Shown piece by piece: positions 34,191-44,080 of a stretch of 64,000 bases of DNA. The notes under the pieces were generated by a model. That model was not told where the DNA came from. It saw only the letters and a program-made list of their open reading frames with translations, and did no database searches. Origin of the DNA: Agrypnia vestita (Eukaryota; Arthropoda; Insecta; Trichoptera; Phryganeidae); the NCBI GenBank assembly GCA_016648135.1, contig JADDOH010002334.1, positions 186,001 to 250,000 of the forward strand, in the 5' to 3' direction. Numbering within the stretch: position 1 is the stretch's first letter; every line of letters begins with the position of its first letter. A program made the translations under genes and the position numbers.

Positions 34191-34772
34191 TGTAAAATAT
34201 TTTTTTGCTGATATTTGAAATATTTTAAAGATTGCATCAATAAGGGTGCCTAGGTTTTTCACAACTTTAGTAAGGGGTATGTACTGATTGATGATGTAAA
34301 GTTATAGGAGCGTTGAAGTTTCCAGTGTTGATATCAGCCGCAAACTACCAACTATAATTGCCTGGGACTTAGACGGATTCACAGGAAGTCTATGTTACGT
34401 GAACCACTTTGTGATGAAATTGAGATCATCTTTATTGATTTCTCAGCGTTGAGAGTCTTTTAAGGTGAAGTGTATGTAATATTAATAGTCATGAACTAAT
34501 ATTAATTATACTAACTAATGTCTTCGTAAATAAGTCACGCTTTATTACAAAAAGCTGTTTTAACTTTAAGGGACTCACTTGCGCATGAAATTAAAAAAAG
34601 AAAGAAAAAATAGAAGAAAAAAACACTCTATTATAATAAAATGCATTCTGTTTATTAGTACATTTAATAATGCAATAATAAATACTTTAGCTGTTATATA
34701 CGTTCCGCTATAAACCAATTCTCTCACCTAAATAAGAGGTTAAGTTCATCCGTGTTCCATGTTATACTCTGA
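34191..34772. other. Unassigned
   Basis: No gene or repeat recognised. Confidence 0.4.
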
Positions 34773-35291
34773 TATACAGGGTTATTTGGAAAATATTCGA
34801 AACCTCACATGACTATTTTCCTGCCTTGATTATTAGTCGAAAATGTTCAAGATATCATGACCTAATATCAATAGTTATAACGATATACGACAACGAAGTT
34901 TGCATTTTTTTTCAACATTTCTGACTAATTTTTTGTAAAACGTTGGACTATCATTACATTAACTTATATTGAATATGGAAAATTCATTCCCTTCAATACA
35001 AATCAAATAAAATAATAAAAATCTTAGAATTCCAATTGGAATTTCTGAAGGAGTTTTTATCCTTTTATTTAATTTGTATTGAAACAAATAAAATTTTCAT
35101 AATCGATATAAGTCACTGTAATGATAGTTCAATGTTTTGTAAAAAAATAAGTCAGAAATATTGAAAAAATGCAAACATTGAAATTGCATACTTCCATAAT
35201 TATTATTATTATTGGTCACGGTTGCTTGAACATTTTAGACTCAAAATATAGTCTTGCGTGGTTATTAATGTTATCCAAACAACCCTGCATA
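34773..35291. mobile_element. Foldback MITE, copy 1 (519 bp)
   Basis: Outer ends TATACAGGGTTATTTGGA and, reversed, TATGCAGGGTTGTTTGGA. The two halves are imperfect inverted copies meeting near a central GAATTCCAATTGGAATTTC (about 35028-35046). Inner blocks such as 'catttctgac', 'ccttcaatacaaat' and 'aaaatgttcaag' occur in both arms. The same core is found at 62861-63394. A flanking TA could be the target duplication, as in Tc1/mariner-like elements, but that is inferred. A 75-codon frame at 35169-35396 overlaps the right arm and is not a gene. Confidence 0.85.
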
Positions 35292-35763
35292 GATATAGAC
35301 CTACACCTATATATGAAGAGGAAACAAAAAATCACATATTACGTTTATAAGATTTTATTGCTATATTTTTATTTTGACATTTTTGAGCATAAATAAGTGT
35401 TAATAATTAAGGTGACGCAATGCATAAGTGGACAGATCTATGAAAATAAGAATAATGAAATAACATTTTAAGTGTGTAACACAAACCATATGAAACATGC
35501 TATTGTGCAGATGTTACGAAGTGCATTTTAATTGTCAAAGGCAATGGACCAATCATTCTCTCTTGTTCAATCCGACCTGTTTTGTTAGACCTTTGACATT
35601 TAGTTAATTGAAAACTGCGAAAATTGATCGCACATGTATATTTGATTAGTAAACATCACTATAGCCATGAACAAATAAATTAGAATTAAACGTTTCACAC
35701 AGACTTAACTGTTTAATTTATTATATCAGTTACTTGTTGACAGTGATTTTACAAAATGGATCA
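35292..35763. other. Unassigned
   Basis: No gene recognised between the foldback element and the LINE fragment. Confidence 0.4.
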
Positions 35764-36158
35764 AATAAATCCATGTATGATAGAGTAAAGAATGAAGACA
35801 TTAGGAAAGAATGTAAAGCTGGTCGTAGCATAATACATAGAATAAAAATAGGGTCGCTCAGGTGGTTTGGGCATGTTGAGCGAATGAATGAGGAAAGAAT
35901 GGTAAGAAAGATATATGAAGCAAGTGTTGACGGCGCCAGAAAGAGAGGGCGACCACGGAAGACGTGGCATGACCAGATTAACCAGATACTGGAAGATGGT
36001 AGTGTTAGAAGCCTGAACAACCGTCGAGTTTGCATGCGAAGATGTATGAATGTAGACGAAGCGATAGTTGTATGTCAGGACAGAAGAGTGTGGCGCTCTA
36101 TCCTCTCTGCCTACCCCCACGGGGAAACGGCGTGATGGTAAGTTAGTTAGTTAGTTAT
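35764..36158 (+). mobile_element. GTTA-tailed LINE, C-terminal ORF2 fragment, copy 2 (best copy)
   Basis: An open frame through 36135 encodes about 124 residues of a LINE ORF2 C-terminus. Visible motifs in order are RVKNEDIRKECKAG, then GSLRWFGHVERMNEE, GRPRKTWHDQINQILEDG and DRRVWRSILSAYPHGET. This order is characteristic of endonuclease/reverse-transcriptase non-LTR elements downstream of the RT domain. The stop is followed within about 4 bases by (GTTA)n at 36137-36158, the element's 3' tail. The endonuclease and RT domains are missing, so this is a 5'-truncated insertion. The fragment has no internal stop, suggesting it is the youngest copy of this family here. Frames at 35730-36035 and 35761-36120 on the other strand are shadows. 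Confidence 0.9.
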
Positions 36159-36465
36159 CAAATAATGCCCTGCTATTACATGCGAAAGTGAGATGTATTT
36201 ATGAAGTGTATTTATTGAAGTGAAACAACTTTGGAGACGTAAAAGTAAATTTAAACGTTTAAAAATCACACTTAGTAGCGTAAAAAGCATATAATAAATT
36301 TAGTATATCACTGATCGCATTTTTTGGTGTAATAGATAAGGATCGAATTCTGGCAGAATCAAAATTATTATCACAATCAAATTCGCTATGTATTTTTATA
36401 TTTGCTATACCAGTTATTTATTGATCTTTATATTTATATTTTTAGTATAATATGACAATAAGAAT

Positions 36466-36845
36466 AAGTATTTACTTATTTTTAGCCGTCACCCATGAAA
36501 TAATTATTACGAGTTTTATCAAAATATTTGAACATTTTTATTATATTTCCCATGCCAACAGTTACATAAATGTACTACACTAAACACTGGCGAATGGGAG
36601 GAACATGAAATGATTGGCGTCTTGGCTAAGTCAAATATGTACTGTATTTTTGACGGGTAATACAGGCTCGCTTTGGCAACGATTTGATGTGCCAGGAGTT
36701 TAATCCCCAACTCAAACCGTTTAATTTTTTTTTTAGCCGTTTATTCGAATAAAATTGGGGACGTTATACGAAATTACGTGACAGGCAGACAGACAGACCG
36801 ACAGATAGACAAACAGACAACGAAGTTATTATGTTTGATGTTGCG
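36466..36845 (+). mobile_element. Chimeric repeat with SINE family A tail, copy 2
   Basis: Matches 30261-30605 from 'tatttacttatttttag' through 'caaaatatttgaacattttt', 'tactgtatttttgacggg', 'tttaattttttttttagccg' and an ACAGAC-rich tail ending 'gaagttattatgtttgatg'. It differs by an insertion near 'tggggacgttatacgaaatt'. The minus-strand 63-codon frame at 36519-36710 is incidental. Confidence 0.75.
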
Positions 36846-37213
36846 ATTTATTGTAACAATTTACAGGTCGTGTTACGTATAGCAATATCACTTGCGTGTA
36901 CTGCGGTGGCCGGTGACAGAATGCTGGTCTCTTTGACAGCCACGAACGGGCGACCCACATCGTGACCGTGATTGGTGGACACGGGTCAGGTGCCTAGGCT
37001 AGAACCGCAGCGGCTCCCGACCGCCACATACACATTAAAAATAAAACTGATTAAAACTTCACTGTAAAAAATATTGAACAAATGATATTTAGGTATACTT
37101 TGTCAAGAAAATTACTAATTTTCAACCATATATGCTTATAGTTTAGCCCTTTAGAATATTCAAATATAAGAAGACAGATAAAGAACATATATATATATAG
37201 GTACAACTGATAA
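36846..37213. other. Unassigned, with GC-richer patch
   Basis: 36895-37025 is notably less AT-rich ('gacccacatcgtgaccgtga' and similar) without a usable frame. An (AT)n run sits at about 37187-37198. Confidence 0.4.
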
Positions 37214-37669
37214 TCATCCGTATTCTGAAAATAACAATGTCTGGATCTCCTATCTATATAAAGATCTTTATCCCAACACTTAATAGACGATAATAAAAAT
37301 TAAAAATAAACGAGACAGCTTTACGTTGGTGTTTGTTTCTGTAAGTTTCTACATGAGATAGATATAGAGGGAGGGAGAAAGATGTAAATTGTTATCTGTC
37401 AAATGTCAAGATGGGAAGATTTGAATATGCGGTAACGCCAAACGCGGTCATGACAAGTTTAGCCATGATATTTCATCTGGACGCTGTGGATGAAGAAATT
37501 AATACGTTTGTAAGAAACAATTTTTCTTATATCATCTTTTAATACAGTGTATTTGAGCCGCAGAATTACAAAATACACTCTGGACATTTTTAATTTTTAT
37601 TATCGTCTATCAAGTGTTGGGATAAAGATCTTCAAGATCCAGACATTGTTATTTTCAGAATACGGATGA
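37214..37669. mobile_element. Foldback element with 277-bp spacer
   Basis: Left arm 37214-37308 and right arm 37586-37669 are inverted copies. TCATCCGTATTCTGAAAATA at the left edge matches the complement at the right edge. Inner blocks 'aagatctttatcccaacact' and 'atagacgataataaaaatta' are likewise mirrored. The left arm carries about 11 extra bases ('cctatctatat'). The spacer (37309-37585) has no frame of note and no second copy here. The arms are too similar to be old. Confidence 0.85.
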
Positions 37670-37674
37670 GTGTG

Positions 37675-37810
37675 TGGATATTCTTACGGTGGAATTGGTG
37701 AACACTGCATTGTGTAAAGTGATCACTTAAGCAAGCTTATACAGGTCATTCATCCTGTGGCCACCCTATAGAGACTTCTCGAATAGCTTTTATCTGTGTG
37801 AGGCTTCTAT
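37675..37810 (+). repeat. Dispersed repeat, GTGATCACTTAAG family, copy 3
   Basis: The exact 20-mer lies at 37712-37731, preceded by 'ggtggaattggtgaacactgcatt' and followed by 'caagcttatacaggtca'. It begins 5 bases after the foldback element's right arm. Confidence 0.65.
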
Positions 37811-38250
37811 AACTTATCGTTCATTATATTTTTTATATAATGTGAGGCAAATGTATTTTTTTATTATACTTATACTACCGGTATAAACTGAGCTTGAACC
37901 CGAAACTACCCTGACTCACCCCTGACGATGTCACCTGCCGGCCATCGAAGGACATAATTTACGACCCGTATAAATTCGTGACGAGAATATAAACCGTGTA
38001 ATAAAATATTCCAAGTGGCCGCCGAAGATGATGAGGTTGCTTATCTTGAACGATGTGGTGTCATCTTTTTCATAACATCCCTTTGTCTCACACGTGAAAT
38101 ATAATAATCAAGTGAATGTTTAGTGTATAACATCTACACTGCCTCCTAGTGATTGATTTCCACCCCAATTAATTTTTGACACTAAATATTGTGCTCGATC
38201 CTAGGTAAGGGATGTCAATTATTATCCCTACCCAATAATAATTATTTCAT
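37811..38250. other. Unassigned
   Basis: No gene recognised. Composition is mixed at 37880-38010. Confidence 0.4.
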
Positions 38251-38310
38251 TATCTGTCTGCCCGTAACTTCCTGTGAATTCTTTAAAAAAGACTTTGTTT
38301 TTTTTTAATT
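38251..38310 (-). mobile_element. SINE family A tail fragment
   Basis: 'attatctgtctgcccgtaac' and 'ttcctgtgaattcttt' is the reverse complement of the family A tail junction, followed by a T-rich linker. No B box is seen. Confidence 0.4.
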
Positions 38311-39330
38311 ACCTTTTAATTTTTTTTTAATTTTTTGTTTTACCCCACTCTCTCTTCAAGATACATTTTCTTTATTAGATATATAATCTTCACCTTTTTT
38401 TCCCAAATTTTACACACTTATTATTTAGGAACCGTCGTGTAAAAGTCATTTTTCAAGATATATTATAGATGTCCCATAGAGTCAATTTTTTTAAAATACA
38501 TAATACTGGATATTATCCCCTTATTGATATCTCCCTGGAGATAAAAAGTACTCTGTTCTTTAAAATTTGAACATACCTTAAGTATTTACGTCATCTTCAT
38601 TCAAAATATTTTATGCGTTATTTTCAACGGTTTTAGCTAGTTTTTTCGTAAAATAACATATACTGATTTTCTCGTGTTATAATAAATTAAATTTTTATTT
38701 AAAAACAGCATATCTATTGCATCAAATTATATTTAGGCAATAAATTTACAAATAATAATTATTTTAAGACGTCATTTATTTTATATTGCTAGTAGCCTGG
38801 CCTGTGCGTTTTGTAAACGCAATTAAATGTTGGAATCATTTTTTCCTTTTTATCAGCCGTTGTCTAACCAATGCTGGATAAGTAACTCCCCAAGTGACTT
38901 ACACTATAATAAATGTATTATTATTTGCAGCCATATATTTCCAGAAGAAGAAGAAGACATTTTATCTTTCGTTATGATCTTGGCATCGCAGTTGTAAGTC
39001 GCTAACGGTAGGTAATGACACAGCCAAAATCCTATCCGGTTATCACTATTCAAAACTTCAGCATCCTAACTGCATCCATAAAACTATCATCATCCATAAA
39101 AATATTACTATAAAATACTTATATTTTATTAACAAAAGTTACAATAGAGCGCACAATGAAACATAGCGCCAGTCATGCTGGATACGTTTAGAACAGTTTG
39201 GGTTTATATTGGTAGATGTCGCTCTTTGTCCAGCACCGTAGAGGTTTTCCACGAAGTGCATCACTGTACTTCGCTCACACTTTCATAAAAAATGATTTTC
39301 CATTTATATTTAACATTAAAAGCAACCTTT
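38311..39330. other. Unassigned, T-rich
   Basis: No gene recognised. A GAA run (gaagaagaagaag) lies at about 38945-38957. Confidence 0.4.
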
Positions 39331-39879
39331 TTACTCCCTTTATATTAACTCGTGGCGACTGCTTGTTTGCTTGCCTGCTAGCCGTCGAAAAAACTTTGGA
39401 TCGATTTTTGACCCTTTTCCTGTGATCCAATCGAGCTGAAACTTTGCAAGCAGACTCGTGGCGACGATCAAGAAGATTTATTAAATGTTCGTAAAAAATA
39501 ATAATAATTATAACATAATTTTGGATTTTTAGAAATTTAAATGTTTTTTTCAAATTGGAATCATTATAAAAGTTTGATTACTTCCAACGGCGTCGGCGGC
39601 CCGATAACGTCACGGAATATTTAAAATTTGAATTACTCCGTCGGTAGGTATAATAGGTACTTCACTACGAATTTCGAAAATTTAAGACAATTGGTTCACA
39701 GATGACAGCACACTTCGGTTTTTTGGGAAGAAATAAATTAATAAAGACATATTTTTAGAGATTTTTGATATAGATATTTGTCTAGACATGTTTCATTTTC
39801 AGTCAATCAATTATTACATGATGGTAAACTTAATTTACAAAGAAAGGGAGTAAAATGAAAACTTGGTTTTTATGGGTTA
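39331..39879 (-). mobile_element. ACTCCCTTT-ended dispersed repeat, copy 8 (long form)
   Basis: On the minus strand it runs from CTAACCCATAAAAACC and 'tttactccctttctttgtaa' to 'acgagttaatataaagggagt'. The left half matches 9172-9344. The middle, with 'cgggccgccgacgcc' and 'ttcgtagtgaagtacc', resembles copies 2 and 5. The right core is intact. The 92-codon minus frame and the plus frame inside it are repeat translations, not genes. Confidence 0.85.
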
Positions 39880-40217
39880 GTTTTTTATTTTTAAAAACGA
39901 TGTGTACACCGTTACCCCGGGAAGAACACTTTTGAAATAAAATAACTACGATTCAAAATGTGTGAAACAGTAAAGACAGCGGAAGAAAAGAACAAGGAAT
40001 ATTTAACGAGCGTCTGGCGAATAATATGTGAATTCTCGTGGAAAACTGTCAGAGCGTAACCAGACCATAGTAGCAGCAGACATTTATGCTAAAATGACAT
40101 ACTTTAAAATGTTCAAAAAGAACATTTGAAGAATACAGAAACAACATGACCTAAACAAACAAGAGCCTTCAGCTCACGAATTCTAGTGGTCATCGGTGGA
40201 CCAGTTAAATATTACCT
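39880..40217. other. Unassigned spacer
   Basis: Between the preceding repeat and a family A SINE; nothing recognisable. Confidence 0.4.
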
Positions 40218-40402
40218 AATTTCGTTGTCTGTCTGTCTGTCTATACCCATAACTTCGTGTAACGTACGGACGGAATTTCCTTTAAATTCACGGGTAAAAA
40301 AACCAAATTAAACGGCCAGAGATAGGGCTTGAACCCGGGGCCAACAAACCCGAACCGGTCGCTTCATGCATGTTGCTACGGCTGCCTCTAGGTGGACCGC
40401 TA
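40218..40402 (-). mobile_element. tRNA-derived SINE, family A, copy 6 (good copy)
   Basis: The minus strand shows the head 'agcggtccacctagaggcag', 'gcgaccggttcgggtttg', B-box-like GGGTTCAAGCCC, 'ctggccgtttaatttgg', 'acccgtgaatttaaagg', 'cgttacacgaagttatggg' and tail AGACAGACAGACAGACAACG. It is the most complete family A copy in the window. The 127-codon minus frame (40288-40671) starts outside it and runs through it by chance. Confidence 0.8.
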
Positions 40403-40465
40403 AAAGGATAGTATAAATGGATACATGAGCTAGTGTTAAACATTTTGAATGTATTGTCGATGGTG

Positions 40466-40875
40466 TGTGCGAATGGATGAAAACGGTTCCCAAACAAATT
40501 ATTTCTGGTGAAATTTAGGGTGAAAAAAGATACAAAGATACCCTGAAGGCGAACCTGAGCAAACAGATGCGGAAAAGACCCTGGGAACTGGAAAATCGCG
40601 GCCCATGACCGGGCACAATGGCGCCAAAAAGTACACTGCGCCGGAGAAACAAACGAACGGAATGATGCCATTTCCGAGAAAAGAAGAAAGGAAAAAGAAA
40701 AGTGGCATACCCCATCTCTCAGAATCTACTACCCACCGGATGCGTGTGCACAACTTGTGGAAGGGTGTGCGGTTCCAGAATAGGTCTCCTCAGCCATGCT
40801 CGGACACATAATAACATGGCAGACATCATCCTCACAACGAAGGACCCCCGAAGGAGTATTGTCGACTGCATTTGA
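40466..40875 (+). mobile_element. LINE C-terminal fossil with zinc-finger-like tail
   Basis: Three frames must be combined to follow the match. First comes a VRMDEN-like block and PKQIISGE. Next is RYKDTLKANL with a W-E-L region, then AHDRAQWRQKVHCAGE. Finally the tail CTTCGRVCGSRIGLLSHARTH ends at a TGA (40873-40875). The Cys-x2-Cys ... His-x4-His tail is the C-terminal zinc-finger-like module seen in many endonuclease/RT LINE ORF2 proteins. At least one in-frame stop (near 40516) and two frameshifts make it non-functional. No RT domain lies upstream; a SINE ends about 65 bases before it. Confidence 0.8.
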
Positions 40876-41190
40876 ATACAAAGCTACCCTTTTAATTTAT
40901 TTATGTGCTCATTGAACTGTATTCTTCATTATTTAGCAAACAAAAGCGAAAATACATTAAATTTTTTTCTTTCTTATTCTTTTGTTATTTCATTTATTCG
41001 TTTATTTTTGTACATTCGTTATTTTATCTGATATTGTATTACTCGTTGTTTCTATATATATCTACAATATCTAAAATATTAATTAATTTTATATATTGCG
41101 TTGCAAAGCTCCCCATCTCGGCACAGATTCATGTCAGATGAGTGGCTCTTTTCTCACAAACATTGATTAAATTATTAAATTATTATTAAA

Positions 41191-41377
41191 TTTTTTTTAA
41201 AAAATAGAGATGCGAACACGGAATACGTGTCACATCAATATTCTTACTATTTTCAAACTAAGCTAAACGCTTGTGCTATGAAAATAGGATTAACTTGCTA
41301 GTCTGGAGTGAGGTTCGAACTCGCGACCTTTGGATCACGAGGCGAGTGTCCTAACCACAAGACCAATAAGCTACTCA
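41191..41377 (-). mobile_element. tRNA-derived SINE, family B, full-length-like copy
   Basis: On the minus strand the head reads 'gagtagcttattggtcttgt' and 'ggttaggacactcgcctcgt', with an A-box-like start and B box GAGTTCGAACCTC. The body is 'actccagactagcaagtta', 'cataagc..' as in 'gcacaagcgtttagcttag', 'gtgacacgtattccgtgttc' and an A-rich tail (41191-41202). The head has tRNA-like spacing but no mature acceptor stem, so it is a SINE and not a tRNA gene. It abuts an (ATT)n run at 41383-41398. Confidence 0.85.
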
Positions 41378-42359
41378 GGATTATTATTATTATTATTAAA
41401 TTCAGGATTCCCCTCCCTCCTCTCCCTCCCACACCGCGAGTGTCACTGTTCATTATTTTTTGCTGCCAATTGAAGAGTTCTTCAGTACATCCAGTTATAG
41501 GGCAGCTTGTCGGCTTGAGACCCCCAGGTAACACTGAATAACTAAATTTGTCATGCAGATATTTATGAATATAAACAAAATTAATTTTTCAACGGACGGT
41601 AGTCGCGTGTCGTAATCAAAAAAAAGAATCACTGAAAATTTTCCTAAATACAGACGTCAGATTCACTGCAATATTTTTTTTTTCTACCTCAAAAGGATGT
41701 CAAACTCGATGCATTGTTTTTGTAAAATGCTAGAAGTGTATTTTAAATCGCTTAATGTTAAATAATTGCCTTTTTAAAAAATCTGGTCATACATTTAGGA
41801 TGAATTTGTAAATTAATAATGTAACAGTGTTTGTCGTATTTAACAGAAAACTTGCTTATTTATTTATTTGTCCGGAAAAATGAAAAATTCTTGTGGTCAC
41901 TGTAAAACACCAAAGATTTTCCGTTAAAATTATTTTAATAAATTAAAGTGATACTTTTTGCACGTTTAATTATATAACAATTCACATGGTGAGATGGTCG
42001 TAGAATGACATCTTTGGGGAAGCCATATAATGACTAGCCATATAAAAACTATTACCTTATCCCGTACAGCAAGCATTATCAACGTATAACATCTCTATTT
42101 GTATGTCAAGTTGATAAATGTAATCTAACGGAATCGTCTATTATAATAATAAAAGTAGAATTATTTCAGTAACGATTTTAGCTAATCGCAGTAGATTTAA
42201 GAAGATTTGGAACTGGAAGATCAGCTACTTTTTATTTTATTTCTCATAGAATCTTCTTAAAAGGATTGAGATTTTAACTGCTACACTCTTTATCACTTTT
42301 CTTGACTCGTCTCATTTTCACTAATCTCGGAGATAAGAGATTTCACCGGGAAAGTATAT
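41378..42359. other. Unassigned
   Basis: A CT-rich patch (41405-41435) and AT-rich sequence. Two antisense frames (41298-41534 and 41308-41541) overlap the SINE and are incidental. Confidence 0.4.
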
Positions 42360-42960
42360 TGTCACGGAATGGCAAGCGAAAAGAATTGTGCACTGTCCGA
42401 AATTCCTTGTAATATGGCACTAATCCAAGGATCTATAACGGCCTATTATAATTGATGCCGATCTACACATTGGGAAAACGCCTGGAAAAACCAAGAAGCG
42501 ACGAAAACCTTCTCCTAAATACTAGAATAATTTGTAAAGTACAAAAAATTAGCATTCCAGTGGTTGTCGTGTTTGACAGTTCGTTCAGTGGTGAGGTAAT
42601 CGAATAAGGCGAATAATCGAGCGGAGTACTAAGTGGCAAAATAAACCAGAGCGATTAAAGTGTGCTAGAACTGGATGGAATGTTCTAGTGCTAAGTGTTA
42701 CGCTAAGTGTTAGTGCTAAGTGTTAAATAAGTGTTACGCAGCGATAATAGTGTTCATAAACAAGTGATATATTGCAATATAGTGTAGATCCAAGAATAGC
42801 ATTAAGTTAAGTCGTTTAGGTGACTTTGTACATTGAATAATTAATTTATCATTAATTGATAAGTCGCTAATTAATTTCCAGTGATTTCATTTATTCCTCC
42901 CTTGCTACGACAGCCAAAACATGTAGCTTTCTACTTGTTCTAACAGTTGGCAATTTTCTT
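42360..42960 (+). mobile_element. LTR-like element, copy 3
   Basis: Starts TGTCACGGAATGGCAAGC, shared with 14260. The right half ('cgaataatcgagcgga', 'gtgttcataaacaagtgata', 'gctaattaatttccagtg') parallels 46490-46785. Within it a GCTAAGTGTTA unit is repeated at about 42690-42727. The TGT start and a possible ACA end near 42912 suggest a solo LTR, but no target duplication or primer-binding site was confirmed. Confidence 0.45.
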
Positions 42961-42980
42961 TTTCATCACCAATCTTTAAG

Positions 42981-43473
42981 GTTGCTTTACACAATAAGTT
43001 TCGTTATTGCAAGATATCAAAAAAAGTGGAAGAATCGCTTTAACTACAATGTTGGTAATGATTTTGATTACATTATTGGTATATATTTCCTTCAGAATGG
43101 AGATACATATTTGTGCGACTTGTTGTCCATGGCCAAATATCTTAAAAACGTCAATCTATATTTTCTCCCATTCTTTACTTATATCATACGACATCAAGCC
43201 ACAGACATTTTTGAATGCATCACAGATTATTTAAACCTGGATTCACACTGGACCAATATACTTTTTTCTATGAGTTGGATGACTTTTATGATTATTTTGT
43301 CATGTGAGTTGTACCAACTATTTACCCTACTGAAAACGATCCAAACGTGCCGAGAATACAGCAAAAGCATGTTGTTTTCTGGATTTATTGATCCGGAAAA
43401 TGCTTATCACTTGGTGCCTTGTGACATCTGGTGGAATGCGCTTGCTGAATGTAGAGTCGAAAGATTTACATAG
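42981..43473 (+). pseudogene. 163-codon hydrophobic frame, possible exon or DHHC-like remnant
   Basis: A long open frame with no ATG at its upstream edge. It is preceded by a pyrimidine-rich stretch ending in AG (42955-42980), compatible with a splice acceptor. The predicted protein has hydrophobic segments around residues 55-70 and 92-112. An NVNLYFLPFF block and a later SWMTFMIILSCELYQL block recall the N-x-x-Y-F and fourth-membrane-segment regions of DHHC palmitoyltransferases. A CCPWPN string occurs in the +2 frame at about 43100-43118. The DHHC catalytic motif and upstream cysteines are not intact, so this is at most a decayed paralogue. Equally it could be a chance frame in AT-rich DNA. 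Similarity was judged by eye only. Confidence 0.25.
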
Positions 43474-43868
43474 AAGCAATTAATACATGGAGAATGTAAC
43501 AGCTGTGTCCGAATTAACGACTCTTCAAGGTAGGTGTCGTGTTGCGACATCAATAGTTAAGACTGTCTGCAAGGTAAATTAATTTCTGCACTACTGACCA
43601 GTAAGAGAGGAATATATTGGATATGTGGTGACTACGAGTTACTTCAGTCTCCATCCGGTAACAACTTTCACGTTCAACGTTCGTAAATTACAGTCAGGCA
43701 TTTTATTGCAATCAAAATCATTTATTCTCAAGTAAGTACTTTTTTGTTCACGCCAACGCTACTATCTCAATCCTATTTGTGCCTCACTATAACCAAGATG
43801 AATATTAATATATTGAAGTGCAGAGGCAGATTATCATCACTATGTATGCTTCTGATCGTAACCTTTAA
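43474..43868. other. Unassigned
   Basis: Spacer between the hydrophobic frame and a LINE fossil; no gene seen. Confidence 0.4.
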
Positions 43869-44080
43869 CTATAGAAGCATTCGAGGTATGCTGTTGGAAG
43901 TTGGACCAACAGTATCACAAATGAGATGCTGAGAAGTGTGCAAGTAAGAAGATCCATATTAGATATTGAAAATTAAAAGGGATAATGGGTAAGACATATT
44001 CTTAGATACAATGTATAGCTAAAAAACGTAATAGAGGAGAAAAGACAGACAAAAATATATACAGATCCACAGATGATTTC
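43869..44080 (+). mobile_element. LINE C-terminal fossil with multiple stops
   Basis: One frame reads EAFEVCCW, then after a shift WTNSITNEMLRSVQ, RRSILDIEN, stop, W-V-R-H-I-L-R-Y-N, stop and LKNVIEEKRQ. This is the order of the segment just after the RT domain in endonuclease/RT LINEs. At least three stops and one frameshift mark an old copy. It belongs to a different lineage from the GTTA-tailed family (different motifs). Confidence 0.7.

Noticed and set aside
35730..36120. Two antisense frames of 101 and 119 codons over the LINE fragment
   Set aside because: Shadows of the real plus-strand LINE frame, whose motifs are clear.
39275..39553. Basic peptide frames with an L-L-D-R-R-H-E-S-type motif near 4.7, 20.2 and 39.4 kb
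   Set aside because: They are translations of the conserved core of one non-coding repeat; the frame is broken in other copies and no two share full boundaries.
40288..40671. 127-codon minus-strand frame
   Set aside because: It spans the junction of a LINE fossil, read in antisense, and a SINE, and has no recognisable domain.
41300..41377. Possible tRNA gene on the minus strand
   Set aside because: tRNA-like head of SINE family B; the same body follows at two other sites and the acceptor stem is absent.
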